A stretch of DNA of 64,000 nucleotides from Hyaloscypha bicolor E (lineage: Eukaryota > Ascomycota > Leotiomycetes > Helotiales > Hyaloscyphaceae): contig NW_020194544.1 of assembly GCF_002865645.1 (NCBI RefSeq), positions 186,001 to 250,000 on the forward strand. The letters are read 5' to 3'. This document shows, piece after piece, positions 12,736-23,026 of this stretch. A program made the position numbers and the translations under genes. The notes below the pieces were generated by a model. That model saw only the letters and a program-made list of their open reading frames with translations. It searched no databases and was not told the origin of the DNA. Within the stretch, counting starts at the first letter, position 1; every line of letters begins with the position of its first letter.

Positions 12736-12739
12736 ATAT

Positions 12740-14660
12740 TCTAGAATTATTAGAATTAAAAAAAGTAAAATATATCTCTTTTATAAAAAACTAAGAAAAA
12801 ATATTTAATAATAGAAGCTTTTTTTAATTTAAAATAAAGCTTATTACTTTTGGTTTTTTATATATCTTTTATTTTTTCTTTTATTAATTATTATTTATAG
12901 CTTTTAGAAAATATTATTATTAAATTACTATTCTAGAAATTAAATAAGCTTTATTATTATTTACTTTTTATTATTATTTACTTTTTATTATTATTTACTT
13001 TTTATTATTATTTACTTTTTATTATTATTTAATTATTACTATTAAATAGTATTTTTAATATAAGATTCTATTATTAAATCTTAGAAATTAAATATAAAAT
13101 ATTTCTTTTAATATAAAAATAAATAGGAAATCGAGAAGTTATTTTATAAACTCTTAATTTCAAATTATAATATTTTCTTAAAAGTTCTTATAATATAAAT
13201 AATTATTATATATAAAAAAGAAAAAAAAAAGAAAAAAAAAAGTCTTTTATATATCTTATTTTAAACTAGAAATCTTTTAAAAGCTCTATTTGCCTTTTTA
13301 GCTAGCTATTCTTATAGTTTATACTAGTCTAAAGCTTAATTATAATATTTATAAATCTCGATTTTAACTTAAACTACTATTATAAATTTACTTATAATAT
13401 TTAAATAAACTTTCTAATTAGAAGTTATATATAAATAAAATAATTAATTAAAAGCTTTATAAAAAAAAAGGAAAACCTTATTAAATCTAATAATTATTTC
13501 TAAAAGTATTTAATAATATATAATTCTAGAAATCTTTTAAATATTAGATAAACTAGATCTACTTATTTAAAACCTATTTTATACTAGAAAACCTACTTTT
13601 TCTTAATATAATTATAGCTATTCTTAAAACTTATATTAAAACTTAGTTAATATATTATATATTTCTATTTTTATATAAAAAGAACTTCTTTTATATAGAA
13701 CTTATTCTCTAATTAAAATATCGTTTTATTATTAGAAACTAATTACTTTTTTAAAAAGCTAGTATAATTTACTAATTCTTATTATTAATTTATATTTTAT
13801 TATTAAATATTATCTAAATAATTAAAAAGATATCTTTAATATTATATTTTTAATATTAATTTAGAATATCTAATCTTCTTATATTTTATATTAACTTTAA
13901 TATTAATTATTTCAAATTTAATAATAGTATTATAAATTCTATTTATATTATTTTATAGTTTCTTTTTCTATAACTTTTAAAGCCTTTAATATTACTTTTA
14001 TAAATATAAATATTATTTTAAAGTCCTAACTAATTAAATAGTTTTATATTATATAAAGTCAATTTTAATAAATATTAAATAAATATAATTAGCTTTAAGA
14101 AAAAATATAAATTAGTTTTAAAAAAAATAATACCTTATTTTAAGTTATTTTTTAATTCTATTATTCTAACTTCTTTTTTATTAATATTTATTTTATACTT
14201 TTCTAATATTTTTAGTATATTTATATATTTTATTTTTTATATATTTTTTATATTATTTCTCTTTTTTTATATTATTCTTTAAATTAATAAAAAGTCGGAA
14301 TATATTTATATTATAAAACTTTTATTATTTTTTTCTATATTTTAATATTTTAGATACTATTATTATATCTATATTTCTATTATATTATTTTCTTATTTCT
14401 CTATTATTACTATTAAGTTTAATTTACTATAATTATTTTTTAGATTATATTTCCTTAAATATATATATTTATATTCTTTTTTATAATAGAAGCCTAATTT
14501 CATATTTTACTTTTTATAATTATTTCTAATTTCTAATTATATTATTTTAAATATATCTAATTATTATATCTATTTTCTCTTTTATATATACTATTATTTT
14601 AGCTTTATTTTTTTAATAGAAAGAAAGAAAAAACTCGAATATATATAATACTTTTATATA
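12740..14660 (-). pseudogene. Opposite-strand ORF of the giant gypsy element, copy A (unknown product)
   Basis: This is the copy A counterpart of the opposite-strand coding trace best seen in copy C (plus strand, about 51,850-53,200). It lies between the integrase end and ORF3. I do not recognise the product. In copy A it is interrupted by a 17-bp tandem array at 12,952-13,030. Limits are approximate. Confidence 0.45.
12952..13030 (+). repeat. 17-bp tandem repeat, about 4.6 units
   Basis: The unit TATTATTATTTACTTTT is repeated with almost no divergence. Copy B has only about one degenerate unit at the corresponding place (near 33,280), so the expansion occurred in copy A. The uniformity of units suggests it arose after most RIP. 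Confidence 0.85.
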
Positions 14661-14689
14661 ATTCAAATCTGTTTTAATTTACTTTTTAT

Positions 14690-17420
14690 TTTAGAAAATA
14701 TTTAAAAGAAATTCTTATAATCTCGAGAATTTTTAATTTTATAACTTATAACTATTATACTAATAATACTTATATAATTTCTTTAAGAATAATAAAATAG
14801 CCGAAAAATAGATTTCTTAAGCTCATAAAATATAATAACTAGTTCTTATAAGCTATAATATTATTAAAAGCCTATAAATTAATAATATTAAAATTCAGAA
14901 TATTAAGAGAGCTTAAATAGTTATAAAAGGCTTATTAATATTAGAAAAAATAGCTATAATTACCGAATTTAATATAAATATTTTAGATAAGCTAAGTAAT
15001 ATATATAATAAGCTCTTGAAATAGAAAACCTTTATTAGAGACGAAACTAAACTAGAATTAACTAAAGAGGAACTAAAGAACTATTAAGCTAATAATAGAA
15101 AATTCGAGAATATTATTAAAGATATTTTTAAAAATAAATAAGAAAAGTTTAATAAAATTAAAACTATAATAAACGGTTTTAATATTAAGAATTAGAATAG
15201 AATTATATTATATAATAAAGTCTTTAGTTAATATATTAATAATATTTATAATAATCTTAGTAAAAACATTTATAAAAAGTTATATTTTCTTTTTAAAATA
15301 AAAGCTTTAATATATAAAGCTATTTAATTAATTAATAAAGCTATTTTAAAATATATTAAAAATAAGAAATATTAGAATACTAATATATTTACTAAATTAG
15401 ATATTACTAAAATACTCAAGTATATTAAAACTATTTTAGAACCTAAAAAATTAGGTTCTAAGCTATTATTAACTAATATTTTTAAAGCTAGATAATATAT
15501 TTTTAAAGTTTCCGGAATTCTAATTAAAAGAATTTATAATAATAAGTCTTTTCCTGTTTTCTAAAATAAGCCTAAAGAATAAGCCCCTATTATAATTTTA
15601 GCTTTAATTTAATTAGATCTAGCTAATAAGAATAGAGCTAATTTAATATAGCCTAGTAATAATTCTATTAATAAAACTAGTAGAACTAGTATAACTAGAT
15701 AAAAAGAACCTAGTAAGAATAAAGAATAAGCTAAGTTTAGGATTTCTAATAAATAGTAAAAATCCGAATACTAGTCTAAATATAAAACTAATAAAATAGA
15801 AGAAAATATAAAATAAATAAATAAGAAGAAATTCTTTATTCTAAAGAAAAAGATATTATCTAGAAAAACTCTCGTATTTATATCTAGAACTAAAAAGCAA
15901 AAGACTAAAGATATTAAATCCGGGGAAATTAAAGCTAATAAATATATTTATAAAATACTAGTTAAATAAAAATTAATACTTATTTAGTAAAATAAATATA
16001 TTTTTAAAAAGATATATAATAGTATTTTAGGACCTATTTATAAATAAGAATATTATAAGATTATTAATAAATTCTTTAAAGGTTTTTATAAAATATATAT
16101 TTAATAGTTTATTAATATTTTTTTTATTAATATAAGAGATATTTATATTATTAAGAATACTTTAGAGCTAGTTATTAAGATTTATAAAATTACTATAAAT
16201 AAGAAATATGTTTTTATTATTCAAATAAATAAGGAAATATAGAATTTCTTTTTAGAAAACTAGGAAATTAAGAAATATAAATATAAGTATTATATTTCTA
16301 ATTAATTTCACTCAAATTTATAACTCTAATTTAATATTATAGTTTCTATTTCTAAATCTAGTATTATTAATCTAGATATAAATAGTTATATTTATAAGAG
16401 AGATTATCTAAAATAAATTAAAAAGCTTAGTATTTAAAAGCTCTTAATATAAGAAATAGAAATATTATAATTCTATTCCTAAAAATAATAATATAATAAA
16501 ATATAGAAATTTAGATAATTACTACTTTATTTTAGCCTCTTAATTCTTAATAGTAGATTTATTAATATAGTTCGGATTTCACGAGATATTAAATAAGTAT
16601 TTTATTTATTTAGTTATTTATTTTTAACTAATTAGATATTATATTTCTGGAAATATTAATTATAATTAATATAAAAATAATATTAAAGATTTAGCTATTA
16701 CTAAAGCTTTAAACAGCGAATTTTACTTTAATAAGAAGTATTAGAATATTAGTTATATTTTTTTTATAAACTATAAAAAAACTATTATTTTTAATAAAAA
16801 GTTTTTTAAAAATATTAATTATTCTTTTATTTCTAATAATTTTAAGCCAGAAATAAGAAAGAAAATAGGTAAGTATTTATTAAAAGTAATAAAAGAAAAG
16901 ATTTTAAATATAGTTTATTTAACTAAATAAATAAATACTTTTAGCTAGATAATCTATAAGTCTGGAATTATAAATAAATAATAATTCTTAGATAATATAG
17001 AAACTAAAAGATAACTTAATAACAATTTACTATTTAATAGGCCTTTTATTATAATTCTAATAAATCTAGTTATTATTAAAAATAAAATATATAAAAATAG
17101 AATTTCCTATAAAGTTATTAAAGCTTTTTATCTAAAGCTTTCTTTTCTTATTAAAGATTAATTTAAAAATACTATAATAATACGAAATTCGAAAAAGCTA
17201 TTTATTTAGAATATATTATTATAATTTATAATATAATTTACTATAATAAGCCTTTTTAATATTTAGTAATAAAGGCAGAAATTATATAATAATTAAAAAT
17301 AAATTAGATTAGCTAATAAAGGAAAATTCTAATTATTTTATTATTTTGAATTCTAAATAGGATTTTTCTATTAGTTTTAGTATTTAGGAAATAAGTATAA
17401 ATAAATAGAAGATTAGATAT
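14690..17420 (+). pseudogene. ORF3 of the giant gypsy element, copy A (unknown product)
   Basis: A long sense frame follows the opposite-strand ORF and runs to the 3' LTR. Stops are almost all TAA or TAG. Around 14,870-15,360 it reads as a smooth, charged, helical-looking protein parallel to copy B 35,190-35,660. A Lys/Glu/Gln-rich stretch follows near 15,700-15,950. It lacks a short segment near 17,290 that copy B retains. I recognise no domain; it lies downstream of integrase, where some LTR elements carry extra or env-like genes. Confidence 0.6.
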
Positions 17421-17635
17421 AATATAATAGACTATATTTTCCAAAAATTATATTATTTTAGTAGTTTTAAGATTTTAATTATATAATAAAAGCTATAGCC
17501 TTTTATATATAACTTATAGAAATTATATAAGAAAGCTAGTTTTTCTATAATTCTAGAAAATAATTCTTTTTTAATATTTAATTAATTAAACTTTTATATA
17601 TTATATACTATTTATATATTATATATTATTTATAG
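17418..17635 (+). repeat. Truncated 3' LTR of gypsy copy A
   Basis: The sequence matches the start of the LTRs of copy B (25,008 and 37,760) through the AAGCTTTTATATATTATATACT region, then diverges near 17,635. The remaining ~90 bp of LTR are missing or overwritten. Confidence 0.8.
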
Positions 17636-18365
17636 TTACTTTCTTATATTATAAATCTTTTTATTAATAATTAAAATATTCTAATTATAATATAATTAGA
17701 AAAGAAATAAACTAATTAGAATCTATATTAGAAAACTATATACTATATTATATAGGAGTTAAAAAATTTCTATTTTAATATTATTTATATAATTAAATAG
17801 CTTAGCTAATATTATAATAAATTTATTATATAATATTAGAATATTATATTAAGAATATTTTATAAAATATTAGAAAAATTAAAAGCCCTAAACCTTAGAA
17901 CTTTAATAATACAAATTATATAAGAAATATAACAAATAAATATTTTATTATATAATATTTATATTTATTTAATAAAAAATTTATTATATAATTCTTTATT
18001 AAATAATATTATATAATTACTTTTATTATATAATTAAAGTATATTAGCCTATTAGAAGCTAGTAAATAGAACTAGTAAATTAGGGCTTTATTTAGGGAAT
18101 TTGAATATATCTAATATTTAAATATTATCTTTTTAATTTTTATATTTAATAATAATTAGAATTATATAATATTAGCTAGAAATTCTATAGCTTATAACTA
18201 AACTAAATATATTAATATTTACTATTATAATATTAGAAAGCTAATAGCCTTTAATAAAATTACTTTTAAATATATTTTTATTAAAGAAATAATAACTAAT
18301 ATATTTATTAAATTTCTATTATTTATAGTTTTTAAGTATTATATTAAAGAATTATTTATATTATA
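17636..18365 (+). pseudogene. Fragment of a second copia-type element (RT/RNase H end)
   Basis: From 18,175 one frame reads A-R-N-S-I-A-Y-N-stop-T-K-Y-I-N-I, then N-I-R-K-L and K-E-I-I-T-N-I-F-I-K. This matches the C-terminal RNase H of Ty1/copia pol (the xxRTKHIDIRYH, then TKEMxADxxTKxLP pattern) with His, Asp and Pro codons changed by RIP. It is a different lineage from copies D and E, whose RNase H ends differently. The 5' limit is taken as the end of the gypsy LTR; no LTR of its own was recognised. Confidence 0.75.
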
Positions 18366-19390
18366 ATTATAAAATTACAGGCTCTTTTTTAGGCTACTTT
18401 TAGGATATTTTTAATTTTTTAAATATTAAGGCTTTAAAAGCTTTAATAAATAAAATAATAATTTTTAAAATTATTTTCTTAGAATTATTTTTAGTAATAT
18501 ATAAGAAAACTATTAAAATTAGGGGCCTAAGAACCCTAATAGACTTAGTAAATTCTAAAACCGAATATTATAGGACTATATACTAGTTTAATATTCTATT
18601 TAGCTAGTTTAATAAAATCATTTTTTAGATTTTAAAAAATAATATTTTTATTATAATATAGCTATTTTAGGCTATTTAATAAAAAGTATATTAATATAAA
18701 TTTTTTTTTTTAAAAGCTTATATTTTATTTCGAAGAGTTCTATAAATAAGCTATAATAATATATATTTCAAAATATATCTTTTATTTTATATTATATCTT
18801 ATTTAATAATCTTTTATATTATAACTATTATATATATTTTATATTCTAGTATAAAAAGATATTAGTTTAAGAAAAAAATAAAAATAGAAAGTAATTTTTC
18901 TAGTAAAAATATATATAATAAAAAGCTCTTTTTATAGAAATAAAGAAAATATTACTTTATTACTATAGTAATTCATATTATATTATAAGGCTAATTCTAA
19001 TTCTAATTATTATATTATTATTATATATTATAATAAAATAATATTATAATAGTAATAAAAAGCTTGAATTAAGCTAAAGGCTATTTATTAGACTAAAGAA
19101 ATATTAGTTATATATTAAGTTATATATAATAATATTATATAAATTATTATTATATAATAAAAAAGCTATATTTCTTTTTAAATTAAATAAGCTATATTAA
19201 TTCCTTAAATTACTAAATTTATAATTATATTTATATAACTTTTTAAAGTCTTTGTATAATATTTTATTTATTTAAAAATAATTTATATTATTTTTATATT
19301 TAAGTATTTATTCGAGTAATATTTATAAGTTTAAAGTATATTTATTTAAATATATTTTATATAATTTAAACTAATATTATATAATATTAA
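18366..19390. other. AT-rich RIP-degraded DNA, no identifiable gene
   Basis: Nearly pure A+T with TAA/TAG in all frames. It may contain the 3' end of the preceding copia fragment. No LTR, TIR or recognisable domain was found. Confidence 0.6.
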
Positions 19391-19540
19391 ATAACTTATT
19401 TCTTTATTTAATAAAATATTACTATATTAGTAATTATATATAAATATTTCTAATTTGACTAGAATATAATCTGAATTAGAAATATTTATATATAGTTACT
19501 AATATAGTAATATGTTATTAGATAAAGAAATAAGTTTATT
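19391..19540. repeat. Long near-perfect palindrome (inverted repeat, ~63-bp arms)
   Basis: The arm from about 19,391 to 19,455 is repeated in reverse complement from about 19,472 to 19,536 with only a few mismatches, around a ~16-bp centre (GACTAGAATATAATCT). Single-stranded DNA or RNA from it would fold into a long hairpin. It could be a collapsed MITE or joined terminal repeats. No second copy was noticed. Confidence 0.82.
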
Positions 19541-19604
19541 TTATATTTATAAGCTAAAATTATTATTTCAAATATTTCTTATTATTATATTTTAAATATT
19601 AATA

Positions 19605-19605
<1 letters not shown>

Positions 19606-19637
<32 letters not shown>
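19606..19637. repeat. ATT microsatellite
   Basis: About ten ATT/TTA triplets in a row mark the boundary between the AT block and the first gene island. Confidence 0.9.
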
Positions 19638-19640
<3 letters not shown>

Positions 19641-20020
19641 AATTTCGGTTTTAACTTTATTACTAAACAAGCTTAGTTCTGATCTTAAGTAATATGCGAT
19701 TTATAGTTTTGGTTTTTGGGGTTTTGGTGTTCTAGTACTCGAGCGCTTTGGTATTTTGGCCCTTCACTACCTAAAATCCTGCCCTACACGGCAGTTTCGC
19801 ATATAGCTGTAATCAAGTCATGTTTCAACCACGAGATTGCCATTTCAGGGATACCCCACAATATCTCCTCACTCTTGAGCGCCAAGATTATCCACCAATA
19901 ATCTGCAACCCATCTGGGAGAGCAACTTTTTCTAACAAGCCTTAAAGGCAAACCCTTTCCAGATTCTACTATGCAAGATCTTGACGTTATATACTTTTCA
20001 TTCTCCATCTATTCCTGGCC
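19638..20020. other. Upstream region of the polygalacturonase gene
   Basis: Base composition becomes normal at about 19,660. A TATA-like TTATATA lies at 19,987-19,993, about 30 bp before the ATG, so it is not firmly placed as a promoter. Short open frames here show no family resemblance. Confidence 0.4.
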
Positions 20021-21457
20021 ATGCTACTGCCATCAGTAACGATTCTCACTGCGCTTCTAGCAAGCGCTGGAGTTGTGGGCAACCCTGTTGCTGCTCCTGG
20101 ACCAACACCGGCACCGAGTCTAAAAGACACTATTATCAGGAGAGCTGCGAATTGCACCTTCAGTGGTTCGATCGGGTATTCGTTGGCATCGAAGTCGAAG
20201 ACGTCTTGCTCTACTATTGTTCTGTCCTCCCTTACGGTTCCCTCAGGAGTTACTCTAAATCTAGAAAAACTTAATACTGGGACGAATGTTCGTTACACAA
20301 ATTTTGTCTTAGGACGTTGTAACCGTATCTAATGACTGCAATAGGTTATCTTCCAGGGGACTACTGCATGGGGGTATGAGCAATGGGAAGGACCCCTTTT
20401 CTCTGTGAGTGGTAACCAGTAAGTGTCCTATAGCATGTCATTCATTCTCACCCATGAGTTTCTAAACAACTAACAAATTCTTAGAATCACCGTAAGAGGT
20501 GACCCAGGATCCATACTAGATGGCCAAGGCACTCTCTGGTAAGCAATTTCAGGGGCTACTGTCTATCATTTCTGGCGGATGTTAGGAGTATACCACCATA
20601 GCAGGCTCATTAAGAGCCATGTTCTGGGAGTAACACATCTTAAAAATATGCCCACATAGAAAATGTACCCTCTGCAAACGGAAGAAAGGAAGAAAATTAC
20701 TGATGCCACAACTTGTAGGTGGGATGGTCTAGGGGGAGCAGGCGGCAAGATCAAACCGAAGTTTTTCAGGGCGAATGACCTCACCGACTCGATTTTGGAG
20801 GGCATCACCATTCGCAACGCACCTAAAAACTCCTTTAGCATCAACGGCGTCACAAGACTGACAGTCAAAAACATCACCATTGACGATTCGGCCGGTACCT
20901 CAAATGGCAAAAATACGGACGGATTCAACATCAATAATTCAGATCAGGTATACTTCACCGGGGTAAAGGTGTGGAACCAAGACGACTGCATGAATGTCAA
21001 CTCAGGGACAAACATCTACTGGACCAACGGCTTTTGCTCCGGAGGCCACGGGCTCTCGATCGGCTCCGTAGCCAACGGCACAGTCGTACGCAACGTGACC
21101 TTCGAAAATACGATTATGGAGAAGCAGCAACAGTCTGTCCGAATCAAGACCGTTTCTGGAGCTGTTGCTAGCGTGGCGGATATCTCCTACAGCGGTATCA
21201 CCATCAATGGCGGCACAGACTACGGGATTTTGGTCGACCAGTCGTATGGAGGTACCAAGCACGAGCCGACGAACGGTGTGACTATCACGAATTTCCAGTT
21301 GAGAAATATCACCGGGTACGTGGATAGTGGCGCAACCCAGATTCTCATCGAGTGTGGCTCAGGGTCTTGCTCAAACTGGTCGTGGTCGAATGTGAAGTTA
21401 ACTGGAGGTAAACAGTCGACTACGTGCCTGAATAAGCCGAGTTCGATCTCCTGCTAA
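20021..21457 (+). CDS. Endopolygalacturonase, glycoside hydrolase family 28, four exons
   Basis: Secreted enzyme that hydrolyses internal alpha-1,4 bonds of polygalacturonan in plant pectin. Proposed exons are 20,021-20,287, 20,345-20,418, 20,485-20,538 and 20,719-21,457, giving 377 residues, a normal length for fungal endo-PG. Introns have GT...AG ends, and the first two carry CTAAT/CTAAC branch-like sites. The protein starts with a hydrophobic signal peptide and a short propeptide ending in an Arg-Arg processing site, then A-A-N-C. All four GH28 motifs are present: N-T-D-G-F (codon at 20,912), Q-D-D-C (Asp codons 20,981-20,986), G-H-G (21,044-21,052) and R-I-K (21,140-21,148), so the catalytic residues are intact. 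Several N-glycosylation sequons occur. Intron 3 (180 bp) is much longer than the others. The gene appears functional although RIP blocks lie on both sides. Confidence 0.95.
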
Positions 21458-21937
21458 GTACGCGTTTGTTTCAAGTCGGAGAGTACAATTAGGTATCCTC
21501 GGAGGGACAGAATTGGAATTGATATAGATATGATAGCTACAGAGATGGGTAGAGTGTAAATAGTTTAAGAGCGATCAAATATAGGAAGATTTTACAATAC
21601 AACTTAAAGCGCAGGTCCTAGCCATTCACTAATATTTTGAATTCGCGGATTAGACTGCCTTATAAGGGAATGGTTTAACCTATTTACGAATATAAAGTAA
21701 TTCGTATAATTCTTTTTCTTCCTTCTAAACGCTGCCACCTAGGTTCCAGTATAATCTCGATCACTGGTTGTACTTCTCTTGCTGCCGCTCTGCGCGAAAA
21801 TCGATCAAACTTCCAGAGCAAGCAGCTTGATTTATGGAATTATTTCTCGGCGCCAATCCAAAAACGTAAGAAACTAGATGCTTTCTTGCGGGCGGTTAAA
21901 TACATGAGGCGAAAAAAAGTTCCGCCGAGTAGCCCAC
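21458..21937. other. 3' flank of the polygalacturonase gene
   Basis: Normal-composition noncoding DNA with no recognisable ORF or RNA gene. It presumably includes the transcript's 3' UTR. No clear polyadenylation signal was placed. Confidence 0.5.
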
Positions 21938-22067
21938 CCCTGAATTTTTGGGGGGAATACTACCGCGCCAGGGGTCAGCATTTTAACTAAATGAAATAAT
22001 TTTCCTTATTACTAAACTACTTTATTTGTTTTACGGGAGTTTATAAGTAACCCCCCCCCCCAAAAAT
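21938..22067. repeat. Possible MITE-like unit bounded by inverted ATTTTTGGGGGG
   Basis: ATTTTTGGGGGGAATACTAC on the left faces an inverted CCCCCCCCCCC-AAAAAT (11 C at 22,051-22,061) on the right. The ends therefore form an imperfect ~18-bp terminal inverted repeat around a ~130-bp unit. No convincing target duplication is seen. Confidence 0.4.
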
Positions 22068-22577
22068 GAGTATTAATTAATTAATTATTAATTAATTATT
22101 AAACTCTAAAGCAGAATTTAATTATATTTAATTATTACAAAAAGTAATATAAGTATTATATTAAAAATCGACTTGTTTTTTAATATAATTATAAAGCTAT
22201 AAAATAAAGTATTATTTAAGCTAAAAAAAAATAAGATTACAAATTAAGCCTTATTAAAAGGAAATAACTAATTATCTATCTCAAAATTCTTATTTTTATA
22301 TTATTTTTTAATTTAATAAATATTAGTATATTTCTTAATTAAGTTATTTGCATTCATATAGCTATTAATATTACTAATATCTTATTAAATAATAAAATAT
22401 TATTTTTATTATTTTTATTATTTTTATTACTATATATTTAGTTATATTTAATTAAATAATTAAATTTAATATTTTTTTTCTATATTATTTATAAGCTATA
22501 AATATATAATATATTTAAAACAAAAAATTATGAAATATATTATATTAATTTATATATTTAAAAAGAACCAAGGTAGT
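22068..22577. other. Short AT-rich RIP-like segment
   Basis: A+T-rich DNA with TAAT/TTAA tandem repeats at about 22,073-22,100 and no coding trace. It separates the two pectinase genes and ends at the GTAGT target duplicate (22,573-22,577) of the solo LTR. Confidence 0.6.
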
Positions 22578-22800
22578 TGTAACGGCTGGTGTCACATGGT
22601 TGGTTTTGGCCAAAGGGTTTGTTTTAGCTAAGGTTCCAAGCTATGGTTCCAAACCAAGCTCGGCGTTTCAGTGGTCTTGGCCGCACTTACTTATCCATTG
22701 TCACACCTCACTCTCCTTCTCTCCTTAGCTTTAGATTCTGTAGGACATTGGAATCGTAGATCTTTGAGCCTTGTTCCATTGCTTCGTTCCTGCCGTCACA
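22578..22800 (+). mobile_element. Unmutated solo LTR of the gag-only element family
   Basis: This 223-bp sequence runs from TGTAACGGCTGG to CCGTCACA and has canonical TG...CA ends. It is flanked by a perfect 5-bp duplication GTAGT (22,573-22,577 and 22,801-22,805). It aligns over its whole length with the two LTRs of the element at 3,457-5,226, but CpA and TpG sites are preserved. It arose by LTR-LTR recombination and lies about 230 bp upstream of the pectate lyase start. A 102-codon open frame overlapping it is not a gene. Confidence 0.95.
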
Positions 22801-23026
22801 GTAGTTCATTAATTCGTGAAAGATTTTTGCATTCTGTCTCTTCTAAAGACACATTTCCTTATAGGCAGGCATTTACATTTGTAATCCCGAGTGGTAGTAT
22901 CGGAGAAACCTCGATCCCTTCTATATCTGAAATGTTAGCAGTGTTGTATAAAGCTGTAAAGCTATATATGGTCCATTGACTTTCGATAAGAGTATTTCGG
23001 AGTCTCGTCCGGCAATAACTTTCGAT

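Larger units (their letters stand above)
1..17635 (+). mobile_element. RIP-degraded giant Ty3/gypsy retrotransposon, copy A (5' end outside window)
   Basis: This block aligns by eye with copy B from about 28,610 to its 3' LTR, so the window opens inside the pol region of the same element. It is interrupted by three younger insertions: a gag-only LTR element (3,457-5,226), a copia element (5,986-12,358) and a 130-bp LTR-like element (12,606-12,735). After each insertion the alignment with copy B resumes. A truncated 3' LTR starts at about 17,418. CpA and TpG are nearly absent and almost every reading frame is full of TAA and TAG, as expected from heavy RIP. The element cannot encode functional protein. 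The right end near 17,635 is where LTR similarity stops and is approximate. Confidence 0.88.

Noticed and set aside
12952..13030. CRISPR-like array
   Set aside because: Head-to-tail 17-bp repeats without spacers in a eukaryotic transposon.
13203..13240. A-rich runs as possible poly(A) tails of LINEs or SINEs
   Set aside because: They lie in the middle of gypsy copy A, are matched in copy B and are not followed by a target duplicate.
1..19600. Mitochondrial DNA or a centromere as the cause of extreme AT content
   Set aside because: Mutated nuclear LTR elements with target duplications and alternating normal nuclear genes with spliceosomal introns explain it; no mitochondrial genes or tRNAs were seen. 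A centromeric role cannot be excluded but nothing supports it.
20566..20934. 122-codon minus-strand open frame opposite the polygalacturonase
   Set aside because: It is the antisense shadow of exon 4 and intron 3; the sense strand has all GH28 motifs.
22671..22979. 102-codon plus-strand open frame
   Set aside because: It overlaps the solo LTR at 22,578-22,800 and has no family resemblance.
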